Shown here: positions 6,968-16,017 of the stretch, piece after piece
Position numbering within the stretch: the stretch's first letter is position 1
Layout: every line of letters begins with the position of its first letter
Origin: Marinosulfonomonas sp.
Lineage (GTDB): Bacteria; Pseudomonadota; Alphaproteobacteria; Rhodobacterales; Rhodobacteraceae
Length of the DNA: 38,278 nt
Direction of reading: 5' to 3'
Assembly: GCA_026984915.1 (NCBI GenBank)
Contig: JALSRG010000087.1
Span: 1-38,278, forward strand
Notes under the pieces: generated by a model
Database searches by the model: none
Seen by the model: the letters and a program-made list of their open reading frames with translations, nothing else
Told to the model about the DNA's origin: nothing
Made by a program: the position numbers and the translations under genes

Positions 6968-7589
6968 AAATATAAGTGATCATATCTCCCGACGCCGCCC
7001 GCGCGGGCGGCCGCGCGGTTTCAACAAGGCGGCCGCACTGGACGCTGCGATGCGGGTGTTCTGGGCGCATGGCTATGCCGGTGCCTCGATCGGGATGCTG
7101 AGCGAGGCGATGCATGTGCCTCGCGCCACGCTTTATCAACTGTTTGGCGACAAAGAGGGGCTGTTCAAAGCAGCGGTTGCCCATTACGGCGAGGTCAGCT
7201 TTGCCTCGGTGATGGAGAAACTGGACAGCAGCGGTGATCTGCACGCCGATCTGAACGGGTTTTTCACCGGGCTGATCGATTTTGCCACCAAAGACCCCGA
7301 AACGCTGGGCTGTCTGATCGCCGTGGCGCTGGCGGATGCGGCGGGCAGCAACAAGAACATGCGTGATATGCTGGCGGGGCGGTTCGGCATGGTGGAAAAC
7401 ACCCTGAAGGAGCGTTTGCACAAGGCGCAGGACAAGGGCCAGATCCCCGCCAGTCCGAACGCCGGTGATCTGGCGATGATGCTGGCCGCCACCGCGCGCG
7501 GGCTGATGGTGCGGGCACGCACGGGGTGTGCTGCCGAAGAAATGTATCCGGCGGCGCGCACCGTGGTTGACCTGTGTTGCGGGAAATAG
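6960..7589 (+). CDS. TetR/AcrR-family transcriptional regulator
   Basis: 209 residues from the ATG at 6960; a TTG-initiated longer frame (from 6924) lacks support. The N-terminal helix-turn-helix spans about residues 15-62 and includes AALDAAMRVFWAHGYAGAS and VPRATLYQLFGDKEGLF, typical of TetR. The C-terminal helical domain contains the TetR_C-like segment DPETLGCLIAVALAD and GDLAMMLAATARGLMVRAR. A basic stretch RRRPRGRPRGF precedes the DNA-binding domain. It is divergent from the AhpD-like gene and probably represses it and itself. The effector is unknown; a reactive or oxidised small molecule would suit the neighbour. Confidence 0.9.
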   Translation: MSSNISDHISRRRPRGRPRGFNKAAALDAAMRVFWAHGYAGASIGMLSEAMHVPRATLYQLFGDKEGLFKAAVAHYGEVSFASVMEKLDSSGDLHADLNGFFTGLIDFATKDPETLGCLIAVALADAAGSNKNMRDMLAGRFGMVENTLKERLHKAQDKGQIPASPNAGDLAMMLAATARGLMVRARTGCAAEEMYPAARTVVDLCCGK

Positions 7590-7606
7590 GCCAAGGGCCT
7601 GTTTTT
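7588..7606 (+). terminator. Short intrinsic terminator candidate after the TetR gene
   Basis: AGGCC-AAG-GGCCT (7588-7600), a 5-bp GC-rich stem, is followed by GTTTTT. It overlaps the end of the stop codon of the TetR gene. Weak but correctly placed. Confidence 0.45.
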
Positions 7607-7670
7607 GCATTTACAAGATCTGGAATTCCCCCCAGGGTCGGGGAAATTCTGACACGCTTGAGGATATGAA

Positions 7671-8903
7671 ATGCAAAAGCCGCTAGACACCGATTTTGTG
7701 CGGGACCAATTCCCTGCGTTCAAGGAACCGTCATTGCAGGGGCAGGCGTTTTTCGAAAATGCCGGTGGCAGCTATACTTGCAAGCCGGTGCTGGACCGCC
7801 TGTTTCGGTTCTACCACAGCCGCAAGGTGCAGCCCTATGCCCCCTACGAGGCATCGCGTCTGGGCGGGGAGGAAATGGACGAGGCGCGGCAGCGGCTGGC
7901 GGCAATGATGGGGGTGGATACGGATGAATTATCCTTTGGCCCTTCGACCACGCAGAACACCTATGTGCTGGCGCAGGCGTTTCGGCAGTATCTGACGCCG
8001 GGTGATGCGATCATCGTCACCAATCAGGATCACGAGGCCAACACCGGCCCGTGGCGGCGATTGGCCGAAGAGGGGTTCGAGCTGCGCGAATGGCAGATGG
8101 ACCCTGAAACCGGCCATCTGGACACGGCGGATCTGGAAAAGCTGCTGGATGGCAAGGTGAAGCTGGTGTGTTTTCCGCACTGCTCGAACGTGGTGGGGGA
8201 AATCAACGATGTGGCCGCGATCTGCAAAATGGTGCGGGAAAGCGGCGCCTGGTCCTGCGTGGACGGGGTTAGCTATGCGCCGCATGGCTTTGTTAATGTT
8301 GATGAAATCGGCGCGGATATCTATCTGTTTTCAGCCTATAAAACCTATGGGCCGCATCAGGGCATCATGGTGATCCGCCGTGGCCTTGGGATGGAATTGC
8401 CCAATCAGGGGCATTATTTCAACGCACCCAGCCTGTACAAACGTTTTACCCCGGCGGGGCCGGATCATGCGCAGGTTGCGGCTTGTGCGGGGCTGGCCGA
8501 CTATGTGGACCAGCTTTATGCGCATCACTTTGACGGGGCGGCGGATGCGGCCGGACGGGCCAAAGCGGTGCACGGGTTGATGCGCGGTGCGGAAACTGAA
8601 CTGATGCAGCCTTTGCTGGAGTATCTGGGGCAAAAGAACTCTGTCCGCCTGCTGGGACCAACGCAGGCGGCGGGGCGCGCCCCGACGATTGCGGTTGAAC
8701 TGGAGGGCAATGCCGAAGCGGCAGCCGCCGCGCTGGCTCCGATGGGGATTATGGCCGGCGGGGGTGATTTTTACGCCGTCAGGGCCTTGCAGGCGCAGGG
8801 GATCGACCCCGAAAAGGGTGTTCTGCGACTGAGCTTTGTGCATTACACATCCAGAGCGGAAATTGAACAACTCCTGAACGCGCTGGACAGTGTTTTGAAA
8901 TAG
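7671..8903 (+). CDS. Class V aminotransferase / cysteine desulfurase-like PLP enzyme
   Basis: 410 residues with the fold-type I class V pattern: FFENAGGSY at the N-terminus, GPSTTQNTY (about 85-93), the NQDHEANTGPW segment carrying the PLP-stacking His, CVDGVSYAPHG with the PLP-binding Asp, and SAYKTYGPHQG, whose Lys forms the internal aldimine. I do not see the mobile-loop cysteine of IscS/SufS with certainty, so desulfurase activity should not be assumed. Many relatives are kynureninase-, desulfurase- or selenocysteine lyase-like. GAGG precedes the ATG by 9 bases. No operon partner is evident: it follows a TetR terminator candidate and is separated by 180 bases from trgA. Confidence 0.85.
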   Translation: MQKPLDTDFVRDQFPAFKEPSLQGQAFFENAGGSYTCKPVLDRLFRFYHSRKVQPYAPYEASRLGGEEMDEARQRLAAMMGVDTDELSFGPSTTQNTYVLAQAFRQYLTPGDAIIVTNQDHEANTGPWRRLAEEGFELREWQMDPETGHLDTADLEKLLDGKVKLVCFPHCSNVVGEINDVAAICKMVRESGAWSCVDGVSYAPHGFVNVDEIGADIYLFSAYKTYGPHQGIMVIRRGLGMELPNQGHYFNAPSLYKRFTPAGPDHAQVAACAGLADYVDQLYAHHFDGAADAAGRAKAVHGLMRGAETELMQPLLEYLGQKNSVRLLGPTQAAGRAPTIAVELEGNAEAAAAALAPMGIMAGGGDFYAVRALQAQGIDPEKGVLRLSFVHYTSRAEIEQLLNALDSVLK

Positions 8904-9085
8904 AAGGCGAAATAAACCGCCTGATGGACGTCGTAAAGGGGCCAATTCACAACAGGCTGAGCAAATCCTCTGCTCTTGCCAATTTAACAGATGATTTTCC
9001 TGCGCTCTTTTGGCATGCATAGTCAAATAATACGGGCGGCAGCCCACCGAATACTTTTCAATCCGCTTCAGGACCGGAGACTTTC

Positions 9086-9526
9086 ATGCCCACCGCATCC
9101 AAACTAGTTGCCGCAATCGTTTTTGCAGTTCTGGCATGGTTCACCTCAGAGCTGATTAAACCTCTGCTGCCTGAAGGAACACCTGTCGGTCTGTTTTCGC
9201 AAGGAAATGCTGTTATCGGTTTTGTCAGCGGCTGGCTGATAATGGGGCCACGTTCGGGCGAGGGTATGCGCAATGCGATAGGTGGAGGGCTGACGACAGC
9301 GGCGGCCATGGTGTTCTGGGGGCTTCTGATTTACTCGATCATGCAGATGATAAAACTGTCGTTGCGCAAATATTATGACGATCCGCTTGAGGCGGTGGTC
9401 GGTGTATTCCAACTTGCCATGGAATACGGAAGGCTTATTGCTACTCCGACCGTTGTGGGGACCCTTGTCATTGGCGCGATCCTTGGGGGATGGCTGACTG
9501 AAAAGGCATCCAGGCGCTGGCCGTAG
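9086..9526 (+). CDS. trgA: TrgA-family membrane protein (tellurite resistance)
   Basis: 146 residues with about four hydrophobic segments: KLVAAIVFAVLAWFTSEL, the segment around GFVSGWLIMG, AMVFWGLLIYSI and VVGTLVIGAILGGWLTE. The opening MPTASKLVAAI, the LPEGTPVG stretch, the NAIGGGLTTAAA segment and the ending ASRRWP agree with TrgA of Rhodobacter sphaeroides as I recall it. That protein contributes to high-level tellurite resistance together with trgB and the adjacent cysK. The same gene order is present here. TrgA has no established biochemical activity. GGAG lies 8 bases upstream of the ATG. trgB follows 14 bases after the stop. Confidence 0.82.
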   Translation: MPTASKLVAAIVFAVLAWFTSELIKPLLPEGTPVGLFSQGNAVIGFVSGWLIMGPRSGEGMRNAIGGGLTTAAAMVFWGLLIYSIMQMIKLSLRKYYDDPLEAVVGVFQLAMEYGRLIATPTVVGTLVIGAILGGWLTEKASRRWP

Positions 9527-9540
9527 CCAGGACAGGTGAT

Positions 9541-10695
9541 ATGGATAAAGTGTTTTTTTACGGTATGCTACAGGACATTCCGTTATTGGAAACCGTTCTG
9601 GGACACGGGCTTGACACACAATCTGTTTCAAGTGCCTTCATGCAGGGTCATGCGCTGTTTTCGGACAATGCTCTTTTTATTCCCCATCCCGTCAAAAACG
9701 CGGGTTCGCAGATAAAGGGGGTCGTGGTGGCAGGGCTTGCGCCGGGTGATATTCTGCGACTGGATTTCTTTATGGGCGGATTCGGGATGGCTTTGCGCCG
9801 GGCGGAAGTCTTGCCCGAAGCCCATGCCAAAGGCCCCTCTGTCAGGGTGGTGACCTATTTCCCGGATGAACTTCCCAGGCCGTCCGGCAAGGCGTGGACA
9901 CTGAAGGAATGGCAGTTGAACTGGCGTGAACTGGCGCTTCAGGCCGCCAAAGAAGCGATGATGTATTATACCAGGATCACGGCAAGGGAATTGTCTCGCC
10001 GCATGCCGTTTATCTACAATCGTGCAGCGGCATCTCTGCGCGCAAAACATGACACCCGCACACCAACCCGGGGGCGCGAAATGCTGCGCTCGGATGTGGA
10101 AATTCTTTCCCACACCATACCTTACAGCAATTTCTTCACCATGCAGGAGTTTGACCTGAAATACCGCCGGTTTGATGGCAAAATCAGCGGTCAGGTTGCG
10201 CGTGCCGCCTTTACTGGGTTCGATGCCGTGATCGTGCTGCCCTATGATCCTGTTAGCGACAGGGTACTGCTGGTCGAGCAATTGCGGTTCGGATCCTTTG
10301 CGCGTGGCGCCCTTCATCCATGGTCGCTGGAACCGGTTGCGGGGCATATAGATCTGGGCGAAACACCAGAGCAATCGGCATTTCGGGAAACCAGAGAAGA
10401 AGCCGCGATTGAACTGACTGAGTTGATCCCGATTTCACGCAGCTATCCGTCGCCGGGCTGTTCAACCGAATACTATTATATTTTTGCAGGGCTTTGTGAG
10501 CTTGGCAACAAACGGGACGGTTTGGCCGGCCTGCCCAGCGAAAACGAAGACATTCGTTATCATGTTCTGAGTTTTGATCAATTGATGGCGCTGGTGGACA
10601 GCTTTGAGGCCGAAAATGGGCCGCTGGTGCTGGCGGCCCTCTGGCTGGCCCGAAACCGTGACAGGTTACGTGATGGGCGATCTGAGGGCGCTTGA
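9541..10695 (+). CDS. trgB: TrgB: N-terminal cyclotransferase-like domain plus Nudix hydrolase
   Basis: 384 residues with two parts. The first 100 or so resemble the gamma-glutamylcyclotransferase/AIG2 fold (FFYGMLQDIPLLETVLG at 5-21). The second, from about 205, is an ADP-ribose pyrophosphatase-type Nudix domain. Its Nudix box (268-289) reads GHIDLGE, seven residues, then RETREEAA, with Ala where the consensus Gly stands. The gene matches TrgB of Rhodobacter, part of the tellurite resistance locus, and likely acts on a nucleoside diphosphate sugar in the cytoplasm. How that protects from tellurite is not known. It is 14 bases downstream of trgA and 49 bases upstream of cysK. Confidence 0.85.
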   Translation: MDKVFFYGMLQDIPLLETVLGHGLDTQSVSSAFMQGHALFSDNALFIPHPVKNAGSQIKGVVVAGLAPGDILRLDFFMGGFGMALRRAEVLPEAHAKGPSVRVVTYFPDELPRPSGKAWTLKEWQLNWRELALQAAKEAMMYYTRITARELSRRMPFIYNRAAASLRAKHDTRTPTRGREMLRSDVEILSHTIPYSNFFTMQEFDLKYRRFDGKISGQVARAAFTGFDAVIVLPYDPVSDRVLLVEQLRFGSFARGALHPWSLEPVAGHIDLGETPEQSAFRETREEAAIELTELIPISRSYPSPGCSTEYYYIFAGLCELGNKRDGLAGLPSENEDIRYHVLSFDQLMALVDSFEAENGPLVLAALWLARNRDRLRDGRSEGA

Positions 10696-10744
10696 GTTCC
10701 CGACAAAGCCCGCCTAGACATGGAGGAATAAGAAAGGACACCCC

Positions 10745-11782
10745 ATGCCTGTTTGCCCAGATCTGGCTGCCGCCGTTGGCAATACCCCAATGATCCGTCT
10801 TCGCGCGGCCAGCGAGGCAACGGGCTGCGAGATTCTGGGAAAGGCGGAATTCCTCAACCCGGGACAGTCGGTCAAGGATCGGGCAGCCCTGTTCATCATC
10901 CGCGATGCCATAAAGCGCGGCACCTTGCGCCCGGGCGGTACAATTGTGGAAGGAACCGCCGGAAATACCGGTATCGGCCTTGCCCTGGTTGGTGCATCGA
11001 TGGGCTTTCGGTCGGTCATTGTCATACCCGAAACCCAAAGCCGGGAAAAAAAGGATATGTTGCGTCTGGCCGGGGCGGAACTGGTAGAGGTGCCGGCAGC
11101 CCCCTACAAAAACCCCGACAATTTCGTGCATTACTCTCAAAGGCTGGCAAGGAAACTGGCGGAAACAGAGCCCAACGGGGCAGTCTGGGCAAATCAGTTT
11201 GACAATACGGCAAACCGGCAGGCGCATATCAAGACCACGGCACCGGAAATCTGGGAACAGACCGGTGGCAAGGTTGACGGGTTTATCTGTGCGGTCGGAA
11301 CGGGCGGGACATTGGCCGGCGTTGCCATGGGCCTGCACGCGGTTTCCAGGACAGTTAAAATCGGTCTGGCCGACCCCGAGGGTTCCGCACTCTACAGCTA
11401 TTTTACCACCGGCAAGCTGAAAAGTGAGGGCAGTTCCATTACCGAAGGCATAGGGCAGGGGCGTATTACCGCCAATCTTGAAGGGTTAGCCGTAGATATG
11501 GCCTTTCGGATTCCCGACAGTGAGGCGCTTCCGGTTATCTTTGATCTGGTGACAAACGAAGGCCTGGTTCTGGGGGGGTCATCCGGTGTCAATGTTGCCG
11601 GTGCCATACGCATGGCCCGTGAAATGGGCCCTGGGCATACCATCGTTACGGTTCTGGCCGACTATGGAAACCGCTATCAGACAAAGCTGTTCAACCCCGG
11701 CTTTCTGAAAGAAAAGGGCCTGCCTCTCCCAGCCTGGCTGGATAGGCCGTCGCCGCAACTGCCCAAGGTATTTGAAGCATGA
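10745..11782 (+). CDS. cysK: Cysteine synthase A (O-acetylserine sulfhydrylase)
   Basis: 345 residues of fold-type II PLP enzymes. Motifs: NPGQSVKDRAA, where the Lys carries PLP; EGTAGNTGIGLA, the substrate loop (TSGNTG in Escherichia coli); GTGGTLAG, the phosphate loop; and a late GGSSGVNVAGA, whose Ser contacts the PLP ring nitrogen. It makes L-cysteine from O-acetylserine and sulfide in the cytoplasm. The variant loops put it in an alphaproteobacterial branch distinct from the E. coli CysK. Next to trgAB it probably supports tellurite resistance by supplying thiols, as reported for Rhodobacter sphaeroides. Its stop overlaps the start of the channel gene by ATGA. Confidence 0.9.
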   Translation: MPVCPDLAAAVGNTPMIRLRAASEATGCEILGKAEFLNPGQSVKDRAALFIIRDAIKRGTLRPGGTIVEGTAGNTGIGLALVGASMGFRSVIVIPETQSREKKDMLRLAGAELVEVPAAPYKNPDNFVHYSQRLARKLAETEPNGAVWANQFDNTANRQAHIKTTAPEIWEQTGGKVDGFICAVGTGGTLAGVAMGLHAVSRTVKIGLADPEGSALYSYFTTGKLKSEGSSITEGIGQGRITANLEGLAVDMAFRIPDSEALPVIFDLVTNEGLVLGGSSGVNVAGAIRMAREMGPGHTIVTVLADYGNRYQTKLFNPGFLKEKGLPLPAWLDRPSPQLPKVFEA

Positions 11783-14289
11783 ACCTCCGCGCCACCTCTT
11801 TTCTGGCCCGTTTGCTGACATTTGTGTTTTTTACACTCGCCCCTGTCGCATTGATGTACAGCGCAACAGCTGTTGTTGCCCAGGATACGCAAACCCAGTC
11901 AGGCCCGGACTATGCCGCCTGGGAAAAAGTTGCAGCGCGGGCGGAAGAGGCCGTTGATGCAGCCCGGGCCTCAACTGTTGCACTGGAAGATTTGCGAAAT
12001 GAACTGGTCGATTGGCGCGACAAGTTCCAGAAAGCCCAGGCCGTCAACCAGACGGCGATCACTACGGTTCAGTCACAGTTGGAGGCCTTGGGGCCAAAAC
12101 CCGAAACCGGTGAGGAAGCGCCTGAAATCGCCAATCAGCGCAAGGCATTGGAGGAAAGGCTTGCACAGTTGCAAGCACCCGTCAAAGCCGCGCAAGTCGC
12201 ATACAGTCGCGCGGATGCACTGATCCGGGGCATAGACAAGATCATTCGCGAGCGTCAAACCGATGAACTGCTGGAATTTGGCCCGTCACCAGTAAACCCT
12301 GCGTATTGGGGCAAGACCCTGGAGGTTCTGCAAACATTTGTCGGCAATCTGTCGGGGGAAGCCACTTCTGCTTTGGCCAGCCCAATCCAACGCAGCGAGA
12401 TGAAGAAGAACATTCCGGCCCTTCTGATATTTTCGCTGATTGCGTTTGTACTGCTGCTACGCGGGCGGCGCTGGATGGAGCGATTCACCCTCAAGATCCA
12501 GGAACAGAAACATACGGCTGGCCGCTGGTTTTTTGGCCTCCTGCTTTCAATTGGGCAGGTCGTTCTGCCGCTGATCGGAATAATCGCTTTGGTGCAGGCG
12601 TTTTATGCCACTCAGCTTGTTGGTTTGCGTAGTGATCGCATTCTGTCTCTTGTTCCGGCAATGGGGTTGACATTCTTTGTTGCCCGATGGCTGGGAGCAC
12701 GGGTTTTTCCAAAAAACCGCGCCTTTCTAGCGCCACTCTCCCTGGACGAAAACCAGAGACGTCAGGGGCGTTTCTACAGCGGTGTTCTCGGTTTGATGCT
12801 GGCGCTGAACATGCTGTTTCTGTCCGTTGCCGAATACGAGTCCTGGCCACCGGAAGTGCTGAATGTTCTTCTTTTCCCGCCTTTGGTTATCAGCGCCTTG
12901 GCATTGTTTCGGCTGGGGCAATTGTTGTTGCAACACTTGAAAGCCGGAGACGAAAGCGGAGAACATGACGGTGCCGGCTATCGTGATACCGTTATAGGTA
13001 TTCTGGGCAGAGTTCTGATGGCGGTGGCTGTGATCGGGCCTCTGGCTGCGGCTATCGGCTATTTCAAAGCCGGCGAAGCGCTTGTTTTTCCGACGGTCAT
13101 GTCACTTGCCCTGATTTCTTTTCTTCTGGTGCTGCAAAGGGTTGTTACCGGAATTTATGCAATCGTCATTGGTGATGAGGCCGCCGCAAAGGAATCACTT
13201 GTTACAGTTTTGATCGGCTTTGCCATGACGCTGGCCTCTACCCCGCTTTTTGCTTTGATATGGGGCGCCCGGGTTGCCGATCTTACGGAAATATGGACCC
13301 GGTTTCAGGAAGGCTTTACCATCGGTGGCGCCAGAATCTCACCCGGAAGTTTTATAGCTTTCGCCGTTATTTTCTCTATTGGCTACATGCTGACCCGTCT
13401 GGTGCAGGGGATGTTGAAATCCTCGGTTTTGCCGAAAACCAAAATTGACCCCGGCGGCCAGAACGCCATTGTTTCCGGGCTTGGCTATATCGGGATATTC
13501 CTGTCCGCGGTGATAGCCATTTCCGCCGCTGGTATCGATTTGTCGTCATTGGCGATCGTGGCCGGGGCGCTGTCTGTCGGTATCGGTTTTGGTTTGCAGA
13601 ATATCGTTTCCAACTTTGTGTCCGGCATCATTCTTCTGATCGAACGGCCCATTGCAGAAGGCGACTGGATCGAGGTTGGTGGCAAGATGGGGTATGTGCG
13701 GGACATATCCGTTCGCTCGACCCGGATCGAAACCTTTGATCGCACCGATGTCATCGTTCCGAATTCGGAACTGGTTTCGGGCATGGTCACCAACTGGACC
13801 CGTGGCAATTCCGTGGGCCGGATCATCGTCCCTGTGGGGGTCGCTTATGGGACTGATACGAAAAGAGTGGAACATATACTGCGCGAAATTGCGCAGGCGC
13901 ACCCGATGGTTCTTGCCAATCCGGCCCCTGGTATCGTTTTCCAGGGTTTTGGGGCGGATTCGCTTGATTTTGAAATCCGGGCCATTCTGCGGGACGTGAA
14001 CTGGAGCCTGAGCGTGAAGTCGGACATCAACCATGAAATCGCGCGCCGGTTTGCGGAAGAAAAAATCGAGATTCCATTTGCGCAACGTGATTTGTGGTTC
14101 CGAAACCCTGAATCTCTGCGGGCGGCATTCGATACGAAATCTACGGAAGAAACCGATAAGGCCAAGGAAGGCCCGTCAGAGGAACCGGCGGCAGATTCAG
14201 CAGGGGACAGGCTTGAAACGTCTGATCCCGAACCGCATGAACCCGGCGAAGAGGAGGCGCTGAAATCATCGGTCAGCGGTCCGGAATAG
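11779..14289 (+). CDS. Large MscS-type mechanosensitive channel with DUF3772-like N-terminus
   Basis: 836 residues. A signal peptide ends near AVVAQ (residue 35). A periplasmic coiled-coil region follows (about 45-200, rich in E/K/Q and matching the DUF3772 type), then about 10-11 membrane helices (215-600). The MscS core has the pore-lining ALSVGIGFGLQNIVSNFVSGI and the beta domain IAEGDWIEVGGKMGYVRDISVRSTRIETFD. The last 60 residues are an acidic, Ser/Glu/Pro-rich tail. It belongs to the large MscS-like (MscK/YbiO-like) channels that release solutes on hypo-osmotic shock. The ATGA overlap with cysK places it in the trg-cysK transcription unit. Any role in tellurite or thiol stress is inferred from position only. 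Confidence 0.9.
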   Translation: MNLRATSFLARLLTFVFFTLAPVALMYSATAVVAQDTQTQSGPDYAAWEKVAARAEEAVDAARASTVALEDLRNELVDWRDKFQKAQAVNQTAITTVQSQLEALGPKPETGEEAPEIANQRKALEERLAQLQAPVKAAQVAYSRADALIRGIDKIIRERQTDELLEFGPSPVNPAYWGKTLEVLQTFVGNLSGEATSALASPIQRSEMKKNIPALLIFSLIAFVLLLRGRRWMERFTLKIQEQKHTAGRWFFGLLLSIGQVVLPLIGIIALVQAFYATQLVGLRSDRILSLVPAMGLTFFVARWLGARVFPKNRAFLAPLSLDENQRRQGRFYSGVLGLMLALNMLFLSVAEYESWPPEVLNVLLFPPLVISALALFRLGQLLLQHLKAGDESGEHDGAGYRDTVIGILGRVLMAVAVIGPLAAAIGYFKAGEALVFPTVMSLALISFLLVLQRVVTGIYAIVIGDEAAAKESLVTVLIGFAMTLASTPLFALIWGARVADLTEIWTRFQEGFTIGGARISPGSFIAFAVIFSIGYMLTRLVQGMLKSSVLPKTKIDPGGQNAIVSGLGYIGIFLSAVIAISAAGIDLSSLAIVAGALSVGIGFGLQNIVSNFVSGIILLIERPIAEGDWIEVGGKMGYVRDISVRSTRIETFDRTDVIVPNSELVSGMVTNWTRGNSVGRIIVPVGVAYGTDTKRVEHILREIAQAHPMVLANPAPGIVFQGFGADSLDFEIRAILRDVNWSLSVKSDINHEIARRFAEEKIEIPFAQRDLWFRNPESLRAAFDTKSTEETDKAKEGPSEEPAADSAGDRLETSDPEPHEPGEEEALKSSVSGPE

Positions 14290-14490
14290 CGCCATATAGT
14301 GTGAAGATTACTGAAGGTAGCGGGTAAAAATGACGACATCTCTGTTTCGATCTCATCCTTGTTTGCGCGATGCCGCCTTGCAGTTCAATCCCGATTTTGT
14401 GAAAACCCGGTCACTAAAACCGCCAGCGAGACCGGGGCGTATGCGGCGTGTCGGCATTCGGTTCTGCTGGCAAGAGAGGCACAATCCAAC

Positions 14491-15078
14491 ATGCTGAAAC
14501 TCCTGGAAAACAGAACCGTTCTGATCCTTTTGATCCTGCTGACTTCTTTTGTGAGCTATCTGACTTTTCGCTACCTTTATGGCGTGTCGGGTGATTTTCC
14601 CTTTACCCAGGAAATTCTTCTTGTGTTCATCGGGGCCGTGGCCACGGTTCTGATTACAGCCGTTTTGCTGAACCAGCAGACGGAACTGGAGTTGCGCAAA
14701 GAAGGCCAGGTTCTGCTGCTGGATCAGAAGAGCGCGATCTATACCGCACTGATTGAACATGTTGGCGAGATTGTCGAGAAGGGCCGGATGGAGCCGGCGC
14801 ATCTGGCTGAATTGCGCGTGCTCAACCACAAGCTGGCCATGATTGGCAGTGCGGATGTCATCCGAAAATTCAACGATGTTCTGGATCGTCTCGACGAAGC
14901 GATGCAAGACAAGGCAATCGAGGGAAAGGAACAGTCAACGATCATGCGGTCAGTTGCTGTTCTGACATATCATATGCGCCGTGATCTGTTGGGGCGAATT
15001 GAAGGTGAAAATGCCCAGGCTGTTTTGCAGGATATTCTGGCCAACAACGCTGATCTGCAAGAGGAAAGCGCCGGGTAA
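14491..15078 (+). CDS. Small membrane protein with two helices and a cytoplasmic helical domain
   Basis: 195 residues from the ATG at 14491, with AGAGAGG a little upstream; the longer frame starts at a TTG and lacks support. Two membrane segments (about 8-28 and 38-60: TVLILLILLTSFVSYLTFRY and ILLVFIGAVATVLITAVLL) are followed by a soluble, charged, probably helical region of about 130 residues with no family motif I recognise. The 200 bases upstream (14290-14490) hold no gene that I can support. A strong hairpin overlaps its stop codon. Function unknown. Confidence 0.75.
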   Translation: MLKLLENRTVLILLILLTSFVSYLTFRYLYGVSGDFPFTQEILLVFIGAVATVLITAVLLNQQTELELRKEGQVLLLDQKSAIYTALIEHVGEIVEKGRMEPAHLAELRVLNHKLAMIGSADVIRKFNDVLDRLDEAMQDKAIEGKEQSTIMRSVAVLTYHMRRDLLGRIEGENAQAVLQDILANNADLQEESAG

Positions 15079-15089
15079 TCCGGCGCTTT
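15065..15089 (+). terminator. Intrinsic terminator overlapping the stop codon
   Basis: A 10-bp GC-rich stem (15065-15074 with 15080-15089), a loop containing the TAA stop, and TTTT at the 3' side. The palindrome could also serve the convergent HdeD-like gene, whose stop lies 25 bases away. Confidence 0.75.
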
Positions 15090-15113
15090 TCCGTCTTGCA
15101 GAAGCCGGGGTTG

Positions 15114-15716
15114 TCAGAGCCGGGCCTGGAATTTGCGCAGAGCCATGGACAATGCGATTTCCAATGCGCCGTGCAGAACGGCGTAAAAACCGATCATGTA
15201 GCCCATGCTGACGATGCCGGCTGCCGGGTTGGTCCACAACAGAATCGGGATCGCGATCCCGAAAATGATACTGACCAGCCCGGAAAGGCCCAGCAACCAT
15301 TCCCCTTCGATTTCCTTGCGCAGGCGTATCGCGGCAATCAATTCCAACAGGCCGGTGGCAATCGACCAGATGGAAAGCATGGCCCAGGTAAACGCCACAA
15401 GCGAAATGGCGGAAATCCCAGGCATCACCAGAACGATGATACCGGCAAACAGCCCGAGCCCCCCACGCAACATCAAAGGCCAAAAGTTTTCCTTGTTGTG
15501 CACTGCCGAAATGATCGACAAGATCCCGTCTGCCATTGCATAGGCGCCAAACAGAATCGTCATCGTATAGACCGCCCCCAGCGGCCACCAGAAGGCCAGA
15601 ATACCGAACAGCACGGTTAGAAGACCGCTCAGCATGATCCAGCCCCATCTGGGCTTCAACACGGCAACCGCTGCAAAACCTTCAGCGGCTCCGGCTTCGT
15701 TGGATACATTATTCAT
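15114..15716 (-). CDS. HdeD-family (DUF308) membrane protein
   Basis: 200 residues from the ATG at 15714-15716, with AAGGAACGAG upstream; the longer frame is not protein-like in its first 49 residues. Six hydrophobic helices in three pairs repeat a GLLTVLFGILAFWWP-like pattern, as in HdeD of E. coli, which is linked to acid resistance at high cell density. The molecular activity of this family is unknown. It is convergent with the two-helix membrane protein gene and shares its terminator region. The 300 bases between its start and the tRNA contain its promoter region and nothing else I can call. Confidence 0.85.
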   Translation of the reverse strand: MNNVSNEAGAAEGFAAVAVLKPRWGWIMLSGLLTVLFGILAFWWPLGAVYTMTILFGAYAMADGILSIISAVHNKENFWPLMLRGGLGLFAGIIVLVMPGISAISLVAFTWAMLSIWSIATGLLELIAAIRLRKEIEGEWLLGLSGLVSIIFGIAIPILLWTNPAAGIVSMGYMIGFYAVLHGALEIALSMALRKFQARL

Positions 15717-15978
15717 TTTCTCGTTCCTTTTGTTCAAATACACCGTCTCGATACCGACGGCTGCGGCTTCAACCTGCAGCGCAGGGCCGCTTTCTTGTCT
15801 TTGAGCTAAGAAACGATTTGGCCTTTTCAAGGGGATTGTTGAGAGATTGTGGGAAACCGGCATCCTGCACGGCGGTTGATCAAGCCATGGCCGGTGAATT
15901 GGCTGCGCCTCACAATCCGGCAGTAAAACCCCGCCAATGAAATTGGCCTTTCCGTGTTGGCAGGCTTCTTTTCTTCAC

Positions 15979-16006
15979 TTGCAACCAAGCCGGAAATGGT
16001 TATAGG
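15979..16006 (+). promoter_or_regulatory. Promoter candidate for tRNA-Ser
   Basis: TTGCAA (15979-15984) and TATAGG (16001-16006), 16 bp apart, place a start about 5 bases before the mature tRNA end. Both hexamers are close to the sigma-70 consensus. Confidence 0.5.
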
Positions 16007-16017
16007 AAGTTCCGCAC

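Noticed and set aside
10253-11338. 361-codon minus-strand ORF antisense to trgB and cysK
   Set aside because: cysK and trgB motifs are intact on the plus strand; no ribosome-binding site or domain pattern in the antisense frame.
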